Shown: positions 1 to 7,581 of the stretch, piece after piece
How the letters are laid out: each line of letters starts with the position of its first letter
How positions within the stretch are numbered: position 1 is the first letter of the stretch
NCBI RefSeq assembly: GCF_001570485.1
Contig: NZ_BCTA01000087.1
Span: 1 to 64,000, forward strand
Source of the DNA: Mycolicibacterium novocastrense
GTDB taxonomy: Bacteria; Actinomycetota; Actinomycetes; Mycobacteriales; Mycobacteriaceae
Length of the DNA stretch: 64,000 bases
Reading direction: 5' to 3'
Notes under the pieces: model-generated
What the model was told of the DNA's origin: nothing
Seen by the model: only the letters and a program-made list of their open reading frames with translations
The model's database searches: none
Translations under genes and position numbers: made by a program

Positions 1-45
1 ATCGACACCTTGCCCTCCGCCAGAGCCGACAACACGGCACAATAA
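1..45 (+). pseudogene. C-terminal tail of an IS21-type helper ATPase (IstB-like), partial
   Basis: The window opens inside a reading frame (frame 1) ending in IDTLPSARADNTAQ and a TAA stop at 43-45. This short tail resembles the end of IstB-type transposition ATPases of IS21 elements, and it is followed at once by a doubled 20-bp motif of the sort found at IS21 ends. Only 14 residues are visible, so the family call is an inference from context; the rest of the gene lies outside the window. Confidence 0.35.
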
Positions 46-56
46 CCACGACCACG

Positions 57-101
57 TGGCCTACTTTTCACCGTCGCTTCTGGCCTAGTTTTCAACCGTC
101 G
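57..101. repeat. Two near-identical 20-bp direct repeats, probable IS21-type element end
   Basis: Positions 57-76 (tggcctacttttcaccgtcg) and 81-101 (tggcctagttttcaaccgtcg) are two copies of one motif differing by a substitution and an extra base, separated by four bases. Multiple terminal repeats of about 20 bp are characteristic of IS21-family ends. Together with the IstB-like tail just before, this marks the right end of an insertion element or its remnant. Confidence 0.45.
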
Positions 102-408
102 TCAACAATCGGAACCAGTGTGCTGACCAAACTTATGCAAACCCTATCGGAGGTACCGACAAACCTTGTGCGCCGACCGAGGGCCTCGTGATGTGCGCCG
201 CCACCATTCGTTAGAAGCACCGTGGGTGACGCCGCCAACCGCAGAGCCCCGTCTGCCAAGCAGTGAAGTGATCTCGTCGAAGACGGAGTGGCGCTACGCC
301 CGAGACCGTGCTCAGCAAGGCCGTGGCAGGCGGTGCCCCGGGCCCTGTCGAGCAGAAGCCACGTACCGGTGCATCGAGCAAGCTTGGTGATGTTCACCCC
401 CCGGATAG
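102..408. other. Non-coding or decayed sequence with no supported gene
   Basis: Reading frames here are short, Arg/Cys-rich and do not resemble any family, and no tRNA or promoter stands out. It lies between an insertion-sequence end and a decayed GAF-domain frame, so it is most simply degraded chromosomal sequence. Confidence 0.5.
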
Positions 409-693
409 GACCAACGCCCTGACATTGACCTACTGATCACCGAATGCCGCGGCAACGGCGCTGTTGAAATACCAGGGCGAGTATGGAGTTTGGCGTTTCC
501 CCTCCGCTACCACGGGGCGGTTGAAGGCGCGCTCGTCGTCAGCGCCGTAAGCCCACCCTCGAGCGCGCACATCCAACTGCTGACTGTGCCCGCGAATCAG
601 ACCGGCTCTGCCCTGGCATGCATTGCCCTCCATCGGCAAGACAAGCGGTATACCGAGGAACTGCAAAGAGCGACACAACTCGTCGACCACTGA
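409..693 (+). pseudogene. Remnant of a GAF-domain sensor or regulator (C-terminal part)
   Basis: An open frame without a credible start runs from after a TAG at 406-408 to TGA at 691-693. From about 484 it reads like the last half of a GAF sensory domain: a hydrophobic strand followed by HGAVEGALVVSA, then a helix with QLLTVPANQTGSALA, and a charged tail RQDKRYTEELQRAT typical of the linker helix after GAF. The N-terminal half and any output domain are missing, and the upstream side is insertion-element debris, so this is likely a gene truncated by transposition. The GAF assignment rests on pattern only. Confidence 0.4.
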
Positions 694-748
694 GGGCCTG
701 GCCTTGGTGCCCTGTGGGTCGTCGGGCGGGCGAAGCTGGGCGGCAATG

Positions 749-1498
749 TCACAGCGAGCGGCCGATGCCGCGCGCCGCGACCTGCAGGGCACCGAGCAGT
801 CTCTGGCGATCGCGTCGGAGGCTTGGCACGACCACCCCGATCGCTGCGGCCACGGAGTCGTCGGACGATCGCACCACGGGGACGGCCAGCGAACACGCGC
901 CGAGCGACATTTCCTCGCTTGTGGTCGCCACTCCGTCTCGACGAACTCGATCGATCTGGGCGGCAAGCACCGGCTGGGCGACGATCGTGTACGGCGTGAC
1001 GCGGATCAGGTTGGCAAACACATGTTCCTGAATCTCTTCCGGTGCGTAGGCAAGCAGAACCTTGCCGACTCCGGTGCAGTGCATGGGTAGCTTGCTTCCG
1101 ACGCTGCTGACGATGGGGACCGAGGTGCTGCCCATCATCCGCTCGAGATAGAGCACCTCGGTGCCCTCGCGGATCGCAAGGTGCACCGTGGCCGTCGCCG
1201 CCGCGTAGATGTCATGCAGATATGGCTCGGCAATCTGGCGCAATCTGCCTTCGACGGGAGCGAGCAGTCCCGCATCCCACAGCAATCTGCCCACCTCGAA
1301 ACGACCGTCTTTTCGCCGCTGCAGCGCGTGTCCGGCAACCAGTTCGCCTGCCAGTCGATGCGTGGTCGGAACCGGCAGACCGGCGCGATGGGCAAGCTCG
1401 GACAGCGCCAGGCTGCGGTGCCGCTCGTCGAACGCGGCGACGATTGCCAGCAAACGACTTGTGACCGTCGCCCCGGGGGTCGACGTGTTACCTGCCAT
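749..1498 (-). CDS. IclR-family transcriptional regulator of the pca operon
   Basis: A protein of about 249 residues with an N-terminal winged helix-turn-helix (TSRLLAIVAAFDERHRSLALSEL... PTTHRLAGELV) and a C-terminal IclR effector domain (VHLAIREGTEVLYLERM, PMHCTGVGKVLLAY, SLAVPVV). The start at 1498 is chosen because a GGAAGG ribosome site lies nine bases upstream; an in-frame ATG at 1507 overlaps that site. The gene is divergent from pcaH with only 62 bp between them, the classic arrangement for PcaR/PcaU-type IclR regulators that respond to protocatechuate or 3-oxoadipate. Activator versus repressor role cannot be read from sequence. Confidence 0.88.
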   Translation of the reverse strand: MAGNTSTPGATVTSRLLAIVAAFDERHRSLALSELAHRAGLPVPTTHRLAGELVAGHALQRRKDGRFEVGRLLWDAGLLAPVEGRLRQIAEPYLHDIYAAATATVHLAIREGTEVLYLERMMGSTSVPIVSSVGSKLPMHCTGVGKVLLAYAPEEIQEHVFANLIRVTPYTIVAQPVLAAQIDRVRRDGVATTSEEMSLGACSLAVPVVRSSDDSVAAAIGVVVPSLRRDRQRLLGALQVAARGIGRSL

Positions 1499-1560
1499 CC
1501 TTTGCATCCTTCCGCTGAGCGAAATTCTAGTCTTCACTGCACTTCCCAGGAGCCGATACC
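1499..1560. promoter_or_regulatory. Divergent promoter region between the IclR regulator and pcaH
   Basis: These 62 bp must hold both promoters and the regulator's operator. The AGGAG ribosome site for pcaH lies at 1548-1552, eight bases before GTG 1561. No perfect palindrome is visible, which is usual for IclR-family targets. Confidence 0.6.
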
Positions 1561-2358
1561 GTGCACCGCATGACAGCAACGCCCGCCATCAACTCGGACA
1601 GCGCTTCGGCAAGTCAGGCTGAGGTCAGCTGCGAGATCGGCGCGATCGAGTCCGCCTACCTGCGTTCGGGTGTGGAAGAGACGCAACCGCGGCTCGACTA
1701 CGCGCCGTATCGGAGCAGCCTGTTGCGCCACCCGACCAAGGATCTGCACCACGCCGATCCGGAAGGCGTCGAGTTGTGGACACCATGCTTCGGCGAGCGC
1801 GACGTCCATCCACTCGAGTCCGACCTGACAATCCAGCACACGGGCGCCCCGATCGGAGAACGCATGGTCGTGACCGGGCGGATCGTCGACGGTGACGGTC
1901 GGGCGGTACGTCGGCAGCTAGTGGAGATCTGGCAGGCCAACGCGGGCGGTCGCTACATCCACAAGCGCGACCAGCATCCGTCGCCGATCGACCCGAACTT
2001 CACCGGCGTCGGGCGCTGCGTCACCGACGACGACGGCTACTACCGGTTCACCACCATCAAACCCGGGCCCTACCCGTGGAAGAACCACCGCAACGCGTGG
2101 CGGCCCGCGCACATCCACTTCTCTTTGTTCGGAACCGAATTCACGCAACGCATGATCACTCAGATGTACTTCCCCGGCGATCCGCTGTTCGCGCTCGACC
2201 CGATCTACCAATCGATCACCGACCAGAAGGCGCGCGACCGGCTGGTCGCCAGCTACGACCATGACGTGACCACCCACGAATGGGCGACCGGGTACCGCTG
2301 GGACATCGTGCTGTCCGGTGCCAATCGGACCCCTGTCGACGAAGGAGCCGACCACTGA
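1561..2358 (+). CDS. pcaH: Protocatechuate 3,4-dioxygenase beta subunit
   Basis: Intradiol ring-cleaving dioxygenase subunit carrying the Fe(III) site; with PcaG it converts protocatechuate and O2 to 3-carboxy-cis,cis-muconate. The iron ligands fit exactly: Tyr132 in GRYIHKRD, Tyr171 in GPYPW, and His184 and His186 in RPAHIHF, with the 39/13/2 spacing of Tyr408, Tyr447, His460 and His462 in the Pseudomonas enzyme. Length (265 aa) is slightly above the usual 235-240 because of an N-terminal extension. GTG 1561 is chosen for its AGGAG spaced eight bases upstream; ATG 1570 is the alternative. First gene of a tightly overlapped operon; its stop overlaps the pcaG start by one base. Confidence 0.96.
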   Translation: MHRMTATPAINSDSASASQAEVSCEIGAIESAYLRSGVEETQPRLDYAPYRSSLLRHPTKDLHHADPEGVELWTPCFGERDVHPLESDLTIQHTGAPIGERMVVTGRIVDGDGRAVRRQLVEIWQANAGGRYIHKRDQHPSPIDPNFTGVGRCVTDDDGYYRFTTIKPGPYPWKNHRNAWRPAHIHFSLFGTEFTQRMITQMYFPGDPLFALDPIYQSITDQKARDRLVASYDHDVTTHEWATGYRWDIVLSGANRTPVDEGADH

Positions 2359-2921
2359 TGTCCACGCTGCTGACCGCCACGCCCGGCCAGACCGTCGGGC
2401 CGTTCTTCGGGTACGCGCTGCCGTTCGACCGCGACAGTGATCTCGTGCCGCCCGGCTCACCCGGTGCGATCCAGTTCCACGGCGTCGTCACGGACGGGGC
2501 GGGTAACCCGGTTCCCGACGCGCTGCTCGAGATCTGGCAGGCCGACGCCGACGGCGTGATATCTACGGCCACCGGCTCGCTGCGTCGCGACGGCTGGACG
2601 TTCACCGGATGGGGCCGTGCCGCCACCGACGACGCGGGTCACTACAGCTTCTCCACGGTGTCGCCAGGTCCCACGCGTTCTGGTGCCGCACCGTTCTTCC
2701 TCATCACCGTCTTCGCCCGCGGGCTGCTCAACCGACTGTTCACCCGGGCCTACGTCCCGTGTGAGCAACTCGCCGACGATCCGCTGCTGAATTCGCTTGC
2801 CCGGGAGCGCCGTCAGACGCTGATCGCGACGCGCGAGGCGGCCGGCCTGCGGTTCGACATCAGGCTTCAAGCCGGGGACGACGAGACAGTTTTCCTCACC
2901 TATCCGGGACATCGGCCATGA
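2358..2921 (+). CDS. pcaG: Protocatechuate 3,4-dioxygenase alpha subunit
   Basis: A 187-residue intradiol dioxygenase alpha chain, the structural partner of PcaH that completes the substrate pocket but has lost the iron ligands. The N-terminal TPGQTVGPFFGYALPF and the WQADADG segment are typical of PcaG. ATG 2358 overlaps the pcaH stop in a TGATG junction, with GAAGGAG at 2341-2347 as ribosome site, which implies coupled, equimolar synthesis of the two subunits. The next gene, pcaB, starts four bases before the pcaG stop ends. Confidence 0.95.
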   Translation: MSTLLTATPGQTVGPFFGYALPFDRDSDLVPPGSPGAIQFHGVVTDGAGNPVPDALLEIWQADADGVISTATGSLRRDGWTFTGWGRAATDDAGHYSFSTVSPGPTRSGAAPFFLITVFARGLLNRLFTRAYVPCEQLADDPLLNSLARERRQTLIATREAAGLRFDIRLQAGDDETVFLTYPGHRP

Positions 2922-4117
2922 CGGACCTGTTCTGGCCGGGGGATCACCGTGCCGATGATCTGATGAGCGATCGTGCCTTCCTCGCCGCGATGGTCGCCGT
3001 CGAGCAGGCCTGGCTGGCCGCGCTCGTCGGTGCCGGGATTGCGCCTGAGGAGGCGTTGGCCGATCTCGCAGGGTACTTGGCCGACGGTGACCTCGAGGCG
3101 ATCGCCCGCGGCGCCGATGCCGATGGCAATCCGGTCAGCGGATTGGTTGCCCTGCTGCGCATCCGTACCGCAAAGCCAACCGCGCAGTGGCTCCATCGCG
3201 GCTTGACGAGTCAGGATGTCGTCGACACCGCACTGATGGTGTGTGTCCGAGACGCCGTCGACCGCCTCCGCAAGGAACTCGCCCACCAGGTGCGGGCGCT
3301 GTCGCGGCTGGCTGAAACGCATTCAGGCACACCGATGCTCGCGAGGACGCTCACACAGGCCGCGTTGCCGAGCACCGTTGGTGTGAAAGTGACACGGTGG
3401 TTGTCGGCGGTGCTGGACGCCGCTGAACCGCTGACCGAATTACGCGTGCCGGTCCAAGCCGGGGGTGCGGCGGGCACCCTGGCCGCAGCCGTCGAGCTGA
3501 GCGGCTCGGTGGAAGGTGCGATCAGCTTGAGTGACTCGCTGGCCGTCGCCCTCGGTCTAGCTCCCGCGCCACCGTGGCACACCACGCGATCCGCCATCAC
3601 AAGAATCGGCGATGCCCTGGTTTCCTGTTGCGACGCATGGGGGTACATCGCCGCCGATGTCGCCACAGGCAGCCGGCCCGAGATCGGCGAGTTCGCCGAG
3701 GCAGGCGGCGGCAGTTCGTCGACCATGCCGCACAAGAGCAATCCGGTGCGCTCAGTGCTGCTGCGCCGCACCGCGATCACCGCAGCGCCGCTCGCCGCCA
3801 CACTGCACACCGCATCGGCGATGTCGGTCGACGAACGCTCCGACGGTGCATGGCATGCCGAATGGGCCACCCTGCGGACGCTGGCACGACACACCGTCGT
3901 CGCCGCGGCGCACGCGACGGAGCTACTGGCCGGGTTACAAATCGATGTGGAGCGCGCCCGCGCAAACCTCGGCGCCGCCGACCGCGTGCTATCCGAGCAG
4001 AAGACAATGACGGACCTGACCGGACACGCTGCGAGTGCTGAATACCTCGGAGCCGTCGAGCAACTCGTCGACGCCGCGTTGCACCGGGCCGGTCACTACC
4101 TGAAGGACGCCCCGTGA
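2918..4117 (+). CDS. pcaB: 3-carboxy-cis,cis-muconate cycloisomerase
   Basis: A 399-residue member of the fumarase/aspartase superfamily that lactonises 3-carboxymuconate to 4-carboxymuconolactone, the second step of protocatechuate catabolism. The superfamily signature GGGSSSTMPHKSNP lies at about residues 263-276, and HRGLTSQDVVDT matches the conserved region 1 of cycloisomerases and adenylosuccinate lyases. ATG 2918 overlaps the pcaG stop in an ATGA. Pathway context between pcaG and pcaL makes PcaB far more likely than a purine-pathway lyase. Confidence 0.94.
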   Translation: MTDLFWPGDHRADDLMSDRAFLAAMVAVEQAWLAALVGAGIAPEEALADLAGYLADGDLEAIARGADADGNPVSGLVALLRIRTAKPTAQWLHRGLTSQDVVDTALMVCVRDAVDRLRKELAHQVRALSRLAETHSGTPMLARTLTQAALPSTVGVKVTRWLSAVLDAAEPLTELRVPVQAGGAAGTLAAAVELSGSVEGAISLSDSLAVALGLAPAPPWHTTRSAITRIGDALVSCCDAWGYIAADVATGSRPEIGEFAEAGGGSSSTMPHKSNPVRSVLLRRTAITAAPLAATLHTASAMSVDERSDGAWHAEWATLRTLARHTVVAAAHATELLAGLQIDVERARANLGAADRVLSEQKTMTDLTGHAASAEYLGAVEQLVDAALHRAGHYLKDAP

Positions 4118-5289
4118 GCATTCCGCGAATCGTCGGCACCGAGTTCGGGGGAGCGGACACCGCCCCGCTGCTTCTTCTCGGGCCGTCACTGGGCACCAGT
4201 GCCGCCACATTGTGGAGCGCGGCCGCCGCCCATCTGAGCCAGAACTGGCGTGTGGTCGGTTGGGATCTGCCAGGCCACGGCCGCGGCGACACCGCGGACG
4301 CGTTCACCATCGCCGAATTGGCAGAGGCAGTGTTGGCACTGGCCGACGGGTTCACCACCGAGACATTCCATTACGCAGGCGATTCGGTAGGCGGCTGCGT
4401 CGGGCTGCAACTGTTGCTCGACGCTCCGCACCGGATCGCGTCGGCCACCGTGCTGTGTACCGGCGCGGCGATCGGGACGCCGGACGCATGGCGCGAGCGC
4501 GCCGCCACCGTGCGGTCGGGCGGAACCGAAACCATGGTGGCCGCCGCCGCGCAGCGCTGGTTCCCCGAAGGCTTCGCCGATCGTGAGCCGCTTGTCAGCT
4601 CAGCACTTCTGGAAGCCCTGCGGGCCACCGACGCGGACTCGTATGCCCAGGTATGTGAGGCGCTGGCCGACTTCGACGTCGTCGACCGGCTGCACGAGAT
4701 CACCACACCGGTGCTCGCGGTCGCAGGGAGCCAGGACATCGCCACGCCGCCGGATCATCTGCAGCGCATAGCCGCCGGTGTTAAGGACGGACAGCTGGTC
4801 GTGCTCGACGGCGTGGGGCACCTGGCTCCCGCCGAGGTCCCCGCTAGAGTCGCAGCGCTGATAGCCGAACACGCATCGACAGGTTCGCCGACGACCATCG
4901 ACGAGGTGTATGCCGGCGGCCTCGCGGTTCGCCGAGAAGTTCTCGGTGACGCGCACGTCGACCGGGCCATCGCCGCGACCACCGATTTCACCGCTGACTT
5001 CCAGCGGTTCATCACCGAATATGCCTGGGGCGCAATCTGGACGCGCCCGGGACTGGACCGTCGCAGCCGGTCGCTGATCACGCTCACCGCCCTGGTGGCG
5101 CGCGGGCACCACGAAGAACTCAAGATGCACCTGCTGGCCGCCCGCCGCAACGCGCTGTCCAACGACGAGATCAAGGAACTCTTGATGCAGACCGCGATCT
5201 ATTGCGGAGTCCCGGATGCCAACACGGCGTTCCGGATTGCCGCTGACGTCCTACCTGACTTCGATGACGACATGGGGGAGAGGCCATGA
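4114..5289 (+). CDS. pcaL: Fused 3-oxoadipate enol-lactonase / 4-carboxymuconolactone decarboxylase
   Basis: A 391-residue fusion that carries out two successive steps. Residues ~1-255 form an alpha/beta hydrolase (PcaD-like) with candidate triad Ser91 in GDSVGG, Asp208 in SQDIATPP and His236 in GVGHLAP. Residues ~275-380 form a carboxymuconolactone decarboxylase domain (RSRSLITLTALVARGHHEEL, TAIYCGVPDANTAF). Such fusions, named PcaL, are known in Rhodococcus and Streptomyces. GTG 4114 overlaps the pcaB stop (GTGA). The order of domains is hydrolase first although the decarboxylation step precedes it chemically. Confidence 0.94.
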   Translation: MSIPRIVGTEFGGADTAPLLLLGPSLGTSAATLWSAAAAHLSQNWRVVGWDLPGHGRGDTADAFTIAELAEAVLALADGFTTETFHYAGDSVGGCVGLQLLLDAPHRIASATVLCTGAAIGTPDAWRERAATVRSGGTETMVAAAAQRWFPEGFADREPLVSSALLEALRATDADSYAQVCEALADFDVVDRLHEITTPVLAVAGSQDIATPPDHLQRIAAGVKDGQLVVLDGVGHLAPAEVPARVAALIAEHASTGSPTTIDEVYAGGLAVRREVLGDAHVDRAIAATTDFTADFQRFITEYAWGAIWTRPGLDRRSRSLITLTALVARGHHEELKMHLLAARRNALSNDEIKELLMQTAIYCGVPDANTAFRIAADVLPDFDDDMGERP

Positions 5290-5981
5290 GTCGCACCGAG
5301 ATCTGCGACACCGCACGACAGGCCGTCGCCGGAATCGAGAACGGGTCAACAATTCTCGTGGGCGGATTCGGGATGGCGGGCATGCCGACCGTGCTCATGG
5401 ACGCACTGATCGAGCAAGGCGCCACTGACCTCACCATCGTCAGCAACAACGCGGGCAATGGTGACACCGGCCTCGCCGCGTTACTCGCGGCCGGTCGCGT
5501 CACCAAGGTCATCTGTTCGTTTCCGCGACAGGCCGATTCGTACGTCTTCGACGAGCTGTACCGCGCGGGCAAGATCGTGCTCGAGGTGGTTCCGCAGGGA
5601 AATCTGGCCGAACGGATCAGGGCGGCGGGTGCAGGAATCGGCGCATTCTTCTGTCCGACAGCCGTCGGCACCCCCCTCGCGGAAGGCAAGGAGACGCGCA
5701 CGATCGACGGTCGGACCTACGTGCTGGAGTATCCGATCCGGGGCGATGTCGCGCTCATCGGCGCCCACATCGGCGACCGGGCGGGGAACCTCCTATACCG
5801 CAAGACCGCCCGCAACTTCGGCCCGGTGATGGCCACCGCTGCAGCACTCACCATCGCCGAAGTGTCGCGCGTGGTCGACGCGGGTGGCATCGATCCCGAA
5901 ATCGTGGTCACACCCGGAATATTCGTTGACCGGATTCTCGACCTGTCGACCGCCCAACACATGACGGAGGTGGCGTCGTGA
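5286..5981 (+). CDS. pcaI: 3-oxoadipate CoA-transferase, subunit A
   Basis: A 231-residue family I CoA-transferase alpha subunit. The N-terminal glycine-rich GGFGMAGMPTVLMDAL and the strand ending in SNNAGNGDTGLAALL are characteristic; a KVICSFPRQ segment follows. With PcaJ it moves CoA from succinyl-CoA to 3-oxoadipate. ATG 5286 overlaps the pcaL stop in ATGA and its own stop overlaps pcaJ in GTGA. Acetoacetate transferases (ScoA/AtoD) are close relatives, but the operon position fixes the likely substrate. Confidence 0.92.
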   Translation: MSRTEICDTARQAVAGIENGSTILVGGFGMAGMPTVLMDALIEQGATDLTIVSNNAGNGDTGLAALLAAGRVTKVICSFPRQADSYVFDELYRAGKIVLEVVPQGNLAERIRAAGAGIGAFFCPTAVGTPLAEGKETRTIDGRTYVLEYPIRGDVALIGAHIGDRAGNLLYRKTARNFGPVMATAAALTIAEVSRVVDAGGIDPEIVVTPGIFVDRILDLSTAQHMTEVAS

Positions 5982-6661
5982 CGCTGCATGTCCCCACTCG
6001 CAGCACTGTGGAACACCTCGACCGCGATCCACTGGACCGTCGAGAACTGGCAGCCATCATCGCTCGCGACATTCCGCCCGGTTCATACGTCAATCTGGGA
6101 ATCGGCCAACCGACGACCGTCGCGGACTACCTGCCTCCGGAAGCAGATGTGGTGCTACACACCGAGAACGGCATGCTCGGCATGGGTAGCGAAGCGGTAG
6201 GCGACGAGATCGACGGGGATCTGACGAATGCGGGCAAGGTGCCCGTCACCGAGACGCCCGGCGCTTCGTACTTTCACCATGCGGACTCGTTCGCGATGAT
6301 GCGCGGCGGTCATCTCGACGTCTGCGTCCTCGGTGCATTCCAGGTCAGCCAGCGTGGCGATCTGGCCAACTGGCACACCGGCTCCCCCGACTCGATTCCC
6401 GCGGTGGGCGGAGCCATGGATCTCGCCATCGGCGCGAAAAGCGTGTTCGTCATGATGAACCTGTTCGCCAAAGACGGCACGGCCAAGCTGGTGCCGGAAT
6501 GCACGTATCCGCTCACCGGCGTCAGATGCGTCAGCCGCGTCTACACCGATCATGCGATCTTTGCGATCGACTCTGCGCATGACCGCGGGGTGCGCGTGCT
6601 GGAGACCTTCGGGCTGTCACTTCGTCAGCTCAGCGACAGAATGTCGGTGCCGCTGCACTAG
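5978..6661 (+). CDS. pcaJ: 3-oxoadipate CoA-transferase, subunit B
   Basis: A 227-residue family I CoA-transferase beta subunit. The catalytic glutamate that forms the CoA thioester is Glu63 in ENGMLGMG; GIGQPTTVADYLP and KVPVTETPGASYFHHADSFAMMRGGH are family features. It is the last pca gene here: no 3-oxoadipyl-CoA thiolase (pcaF) follows, so thiolysis must be supplied from elsewhere. The stop codon overlaps the stop of the convergent gene fragment on the other strand. Confidence 0.92.
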   Translation: MTLHVPTRSTVEHLDRDPLDRRELAAIIARDIPPGSYVNLGIGQPTTVADYLPPEADVVLHTENGMLGMGSEAVGDEIDGDLTNAGKVPVTETPGASYFHHADSFAMMRGGHLDVCVLGAFQVSQRGDLANWHTGSPDSIPAVGGAMDLAIGAKSVFVMMNLFAKDGTAKLVPECTYPLTGVRCVSRVYTDHAIFAIDSAHDRGVRVLETFGLSLRQLSDRMSVPLH

Positions 6662-7041
6662 CGAGACGGCAGGCGCACTCGCCAGCCCCGGATTGCGAGC
6701 CGTTCGTCGGTGCTCGCGACCGAGTAACAGATCGCGGTTGCGACGACCGTCGGCAGCACGTACGTGAGGATCACGACGAAGACGACGAAGGCGATGTTCG
6801 GCTCCGTCAACCAACTCTGCGGGAATCGGGCCAGGCTGACAGCCAACCACGAGGCGATGATTGCCAGGCCAAGCGTCGTCACGGTGGGGACCTTTATCGA
6901 ACGCAGCGCCAGGCGCGTCGGCTCGGACGGATCGGCCAACGATTTGCGCAGATTCCTGGTGCGGATATAGACCAGCGCGAAGTTGGCGAGGATGACGATC
7001 GCAGCGCTGGCCGACGCTGACGGCCCACCGCTCGACCAGCT
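6658..7041 (-). pseudogene. Truncated integral membrane protein fragment
   Basis: An open frame of about 128 codons begins right after a TAG (7042-7044, minus strand) with no ATG or GTG start; the first possible start is TTG at 6939. It encodes up to three hydrophobic segments (ASAAIVILANFALVYI; VTTLGLAIIASWLAVSLA; IAFVVFVVILTYVLPTVVATAI) with a basic linker. The first helix lies upstream of any start, so the gene has probably lost its 5' part at a junction near 7010-7040. The family is not recognised. It may still make a 93-residue two-helix protein from the TTG. Confidence 0.5.
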
Positions 7042-7300
7042 CTACGACTGGTGGTCTGCGCACTCCTGATTCACACGGTTCGCGTCGCTGGTCGTTCCGC
7101 TCGGCCACGCCGCCGTATCTCTTTGCCAATTCTCAATAGCGCCAACACTTCCGGAAAACCCTTGCCTCCCGTGCGGCAAGCGGTACTGGCCACCTCGTCG
7201 AGCCGGTAGTCGATCGCGCGAGGCCGGTTCCCGACTTCGGCGGCCCGCGCGCTGCAGCGTGGGTGCGACGAGGCGGACCGCGCCGCGGCCCGCGCCTTAA

Positions 7301-7394
7301 CGGAAGCGCCTGCGGCGCTGCTGTCGCCGGGCCCTGCGGGCCCAGCGTTAGTTTGTTTGCCTTCTGGCCCTCCGATTGTGGCCGGCGGTCCGCT
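7301..7394 (+). repeat. Left copy of a ~95-bp imperfect direct repeat flanking the ParB-like gene
   Basis: This stretch matches 9374-9470 in the same orientation. The first 22 bases (cggaagcgcctgcggcgc...) are identical, the centre shares tttgcctt(t)ctgg, and the last ~21 bases (attgtggccggcggtccgct) are identical. Inside it gggccc-tgc-gggccc can form a perfect hairpin. The two copies bracket about 2 kb holding one gene. Confidence 0.8.
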
Positions 7395-7439
7395 GCGCGC
7401 AAGGCCACGGCCTCCGCTGCGCTTCGGGCCCAAGGGCTC

Positions 7440-7481
7440 GCAAACTTTTCCGCTCGCTGGCGCTCGCGAGGAAAACTTTGC
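7440..7481. promoter_or_regulatory. Inverted repeat upstream of the ParB-like gene, candidate operator or centromere-like site
   Basis: The arms gcaaacttttcc (7440-7451) and ggaaaactttgc (7470-7481) are complementary at 11 of 12 positions around an 18-bp centre that holds gctcgc twice. It lies 100 bp before the start of a ParB-like DNA-binding protein, so a role as that protein's binding site is an inference. It does not match the chromosomal parS consensus. Confidence 0.45.
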
Positions 7482-7581
7482 GCCCGGACCTTGCACTCCA
7501 CGGCCCTAATGCCGGCCCAAATCTCCAGTGCCAGAAGGCAAACAGAACGGGCGGCAACGCCCCCCACCGAAAGGCAGTGCA

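Larger units (their letters stand above)
7042..7581. other. Accessory-region leader with gene fragments, repeat and inverted repeat; no supported gene
   Basis: On the plus strand a frame closing at 7067-7069 ends in LDQLYDWWSAHS, which looks like a real but unrecognised protein C-terminus cut off upstream. A minus-strand frame around 7074-7260 also reads protein-like (RAIDYRLDEVASTACR) but has no start or family. From 7301 the sequence becomes repetitive: a copy of the 95-bp direct repeat, then a 42-bp inverted repeat, leading into the ParB-like gene. The long overlapping frames through the repeat are low-complexity Arg/Ala/Pro translations and are not accepted. Confidence 0.5.
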
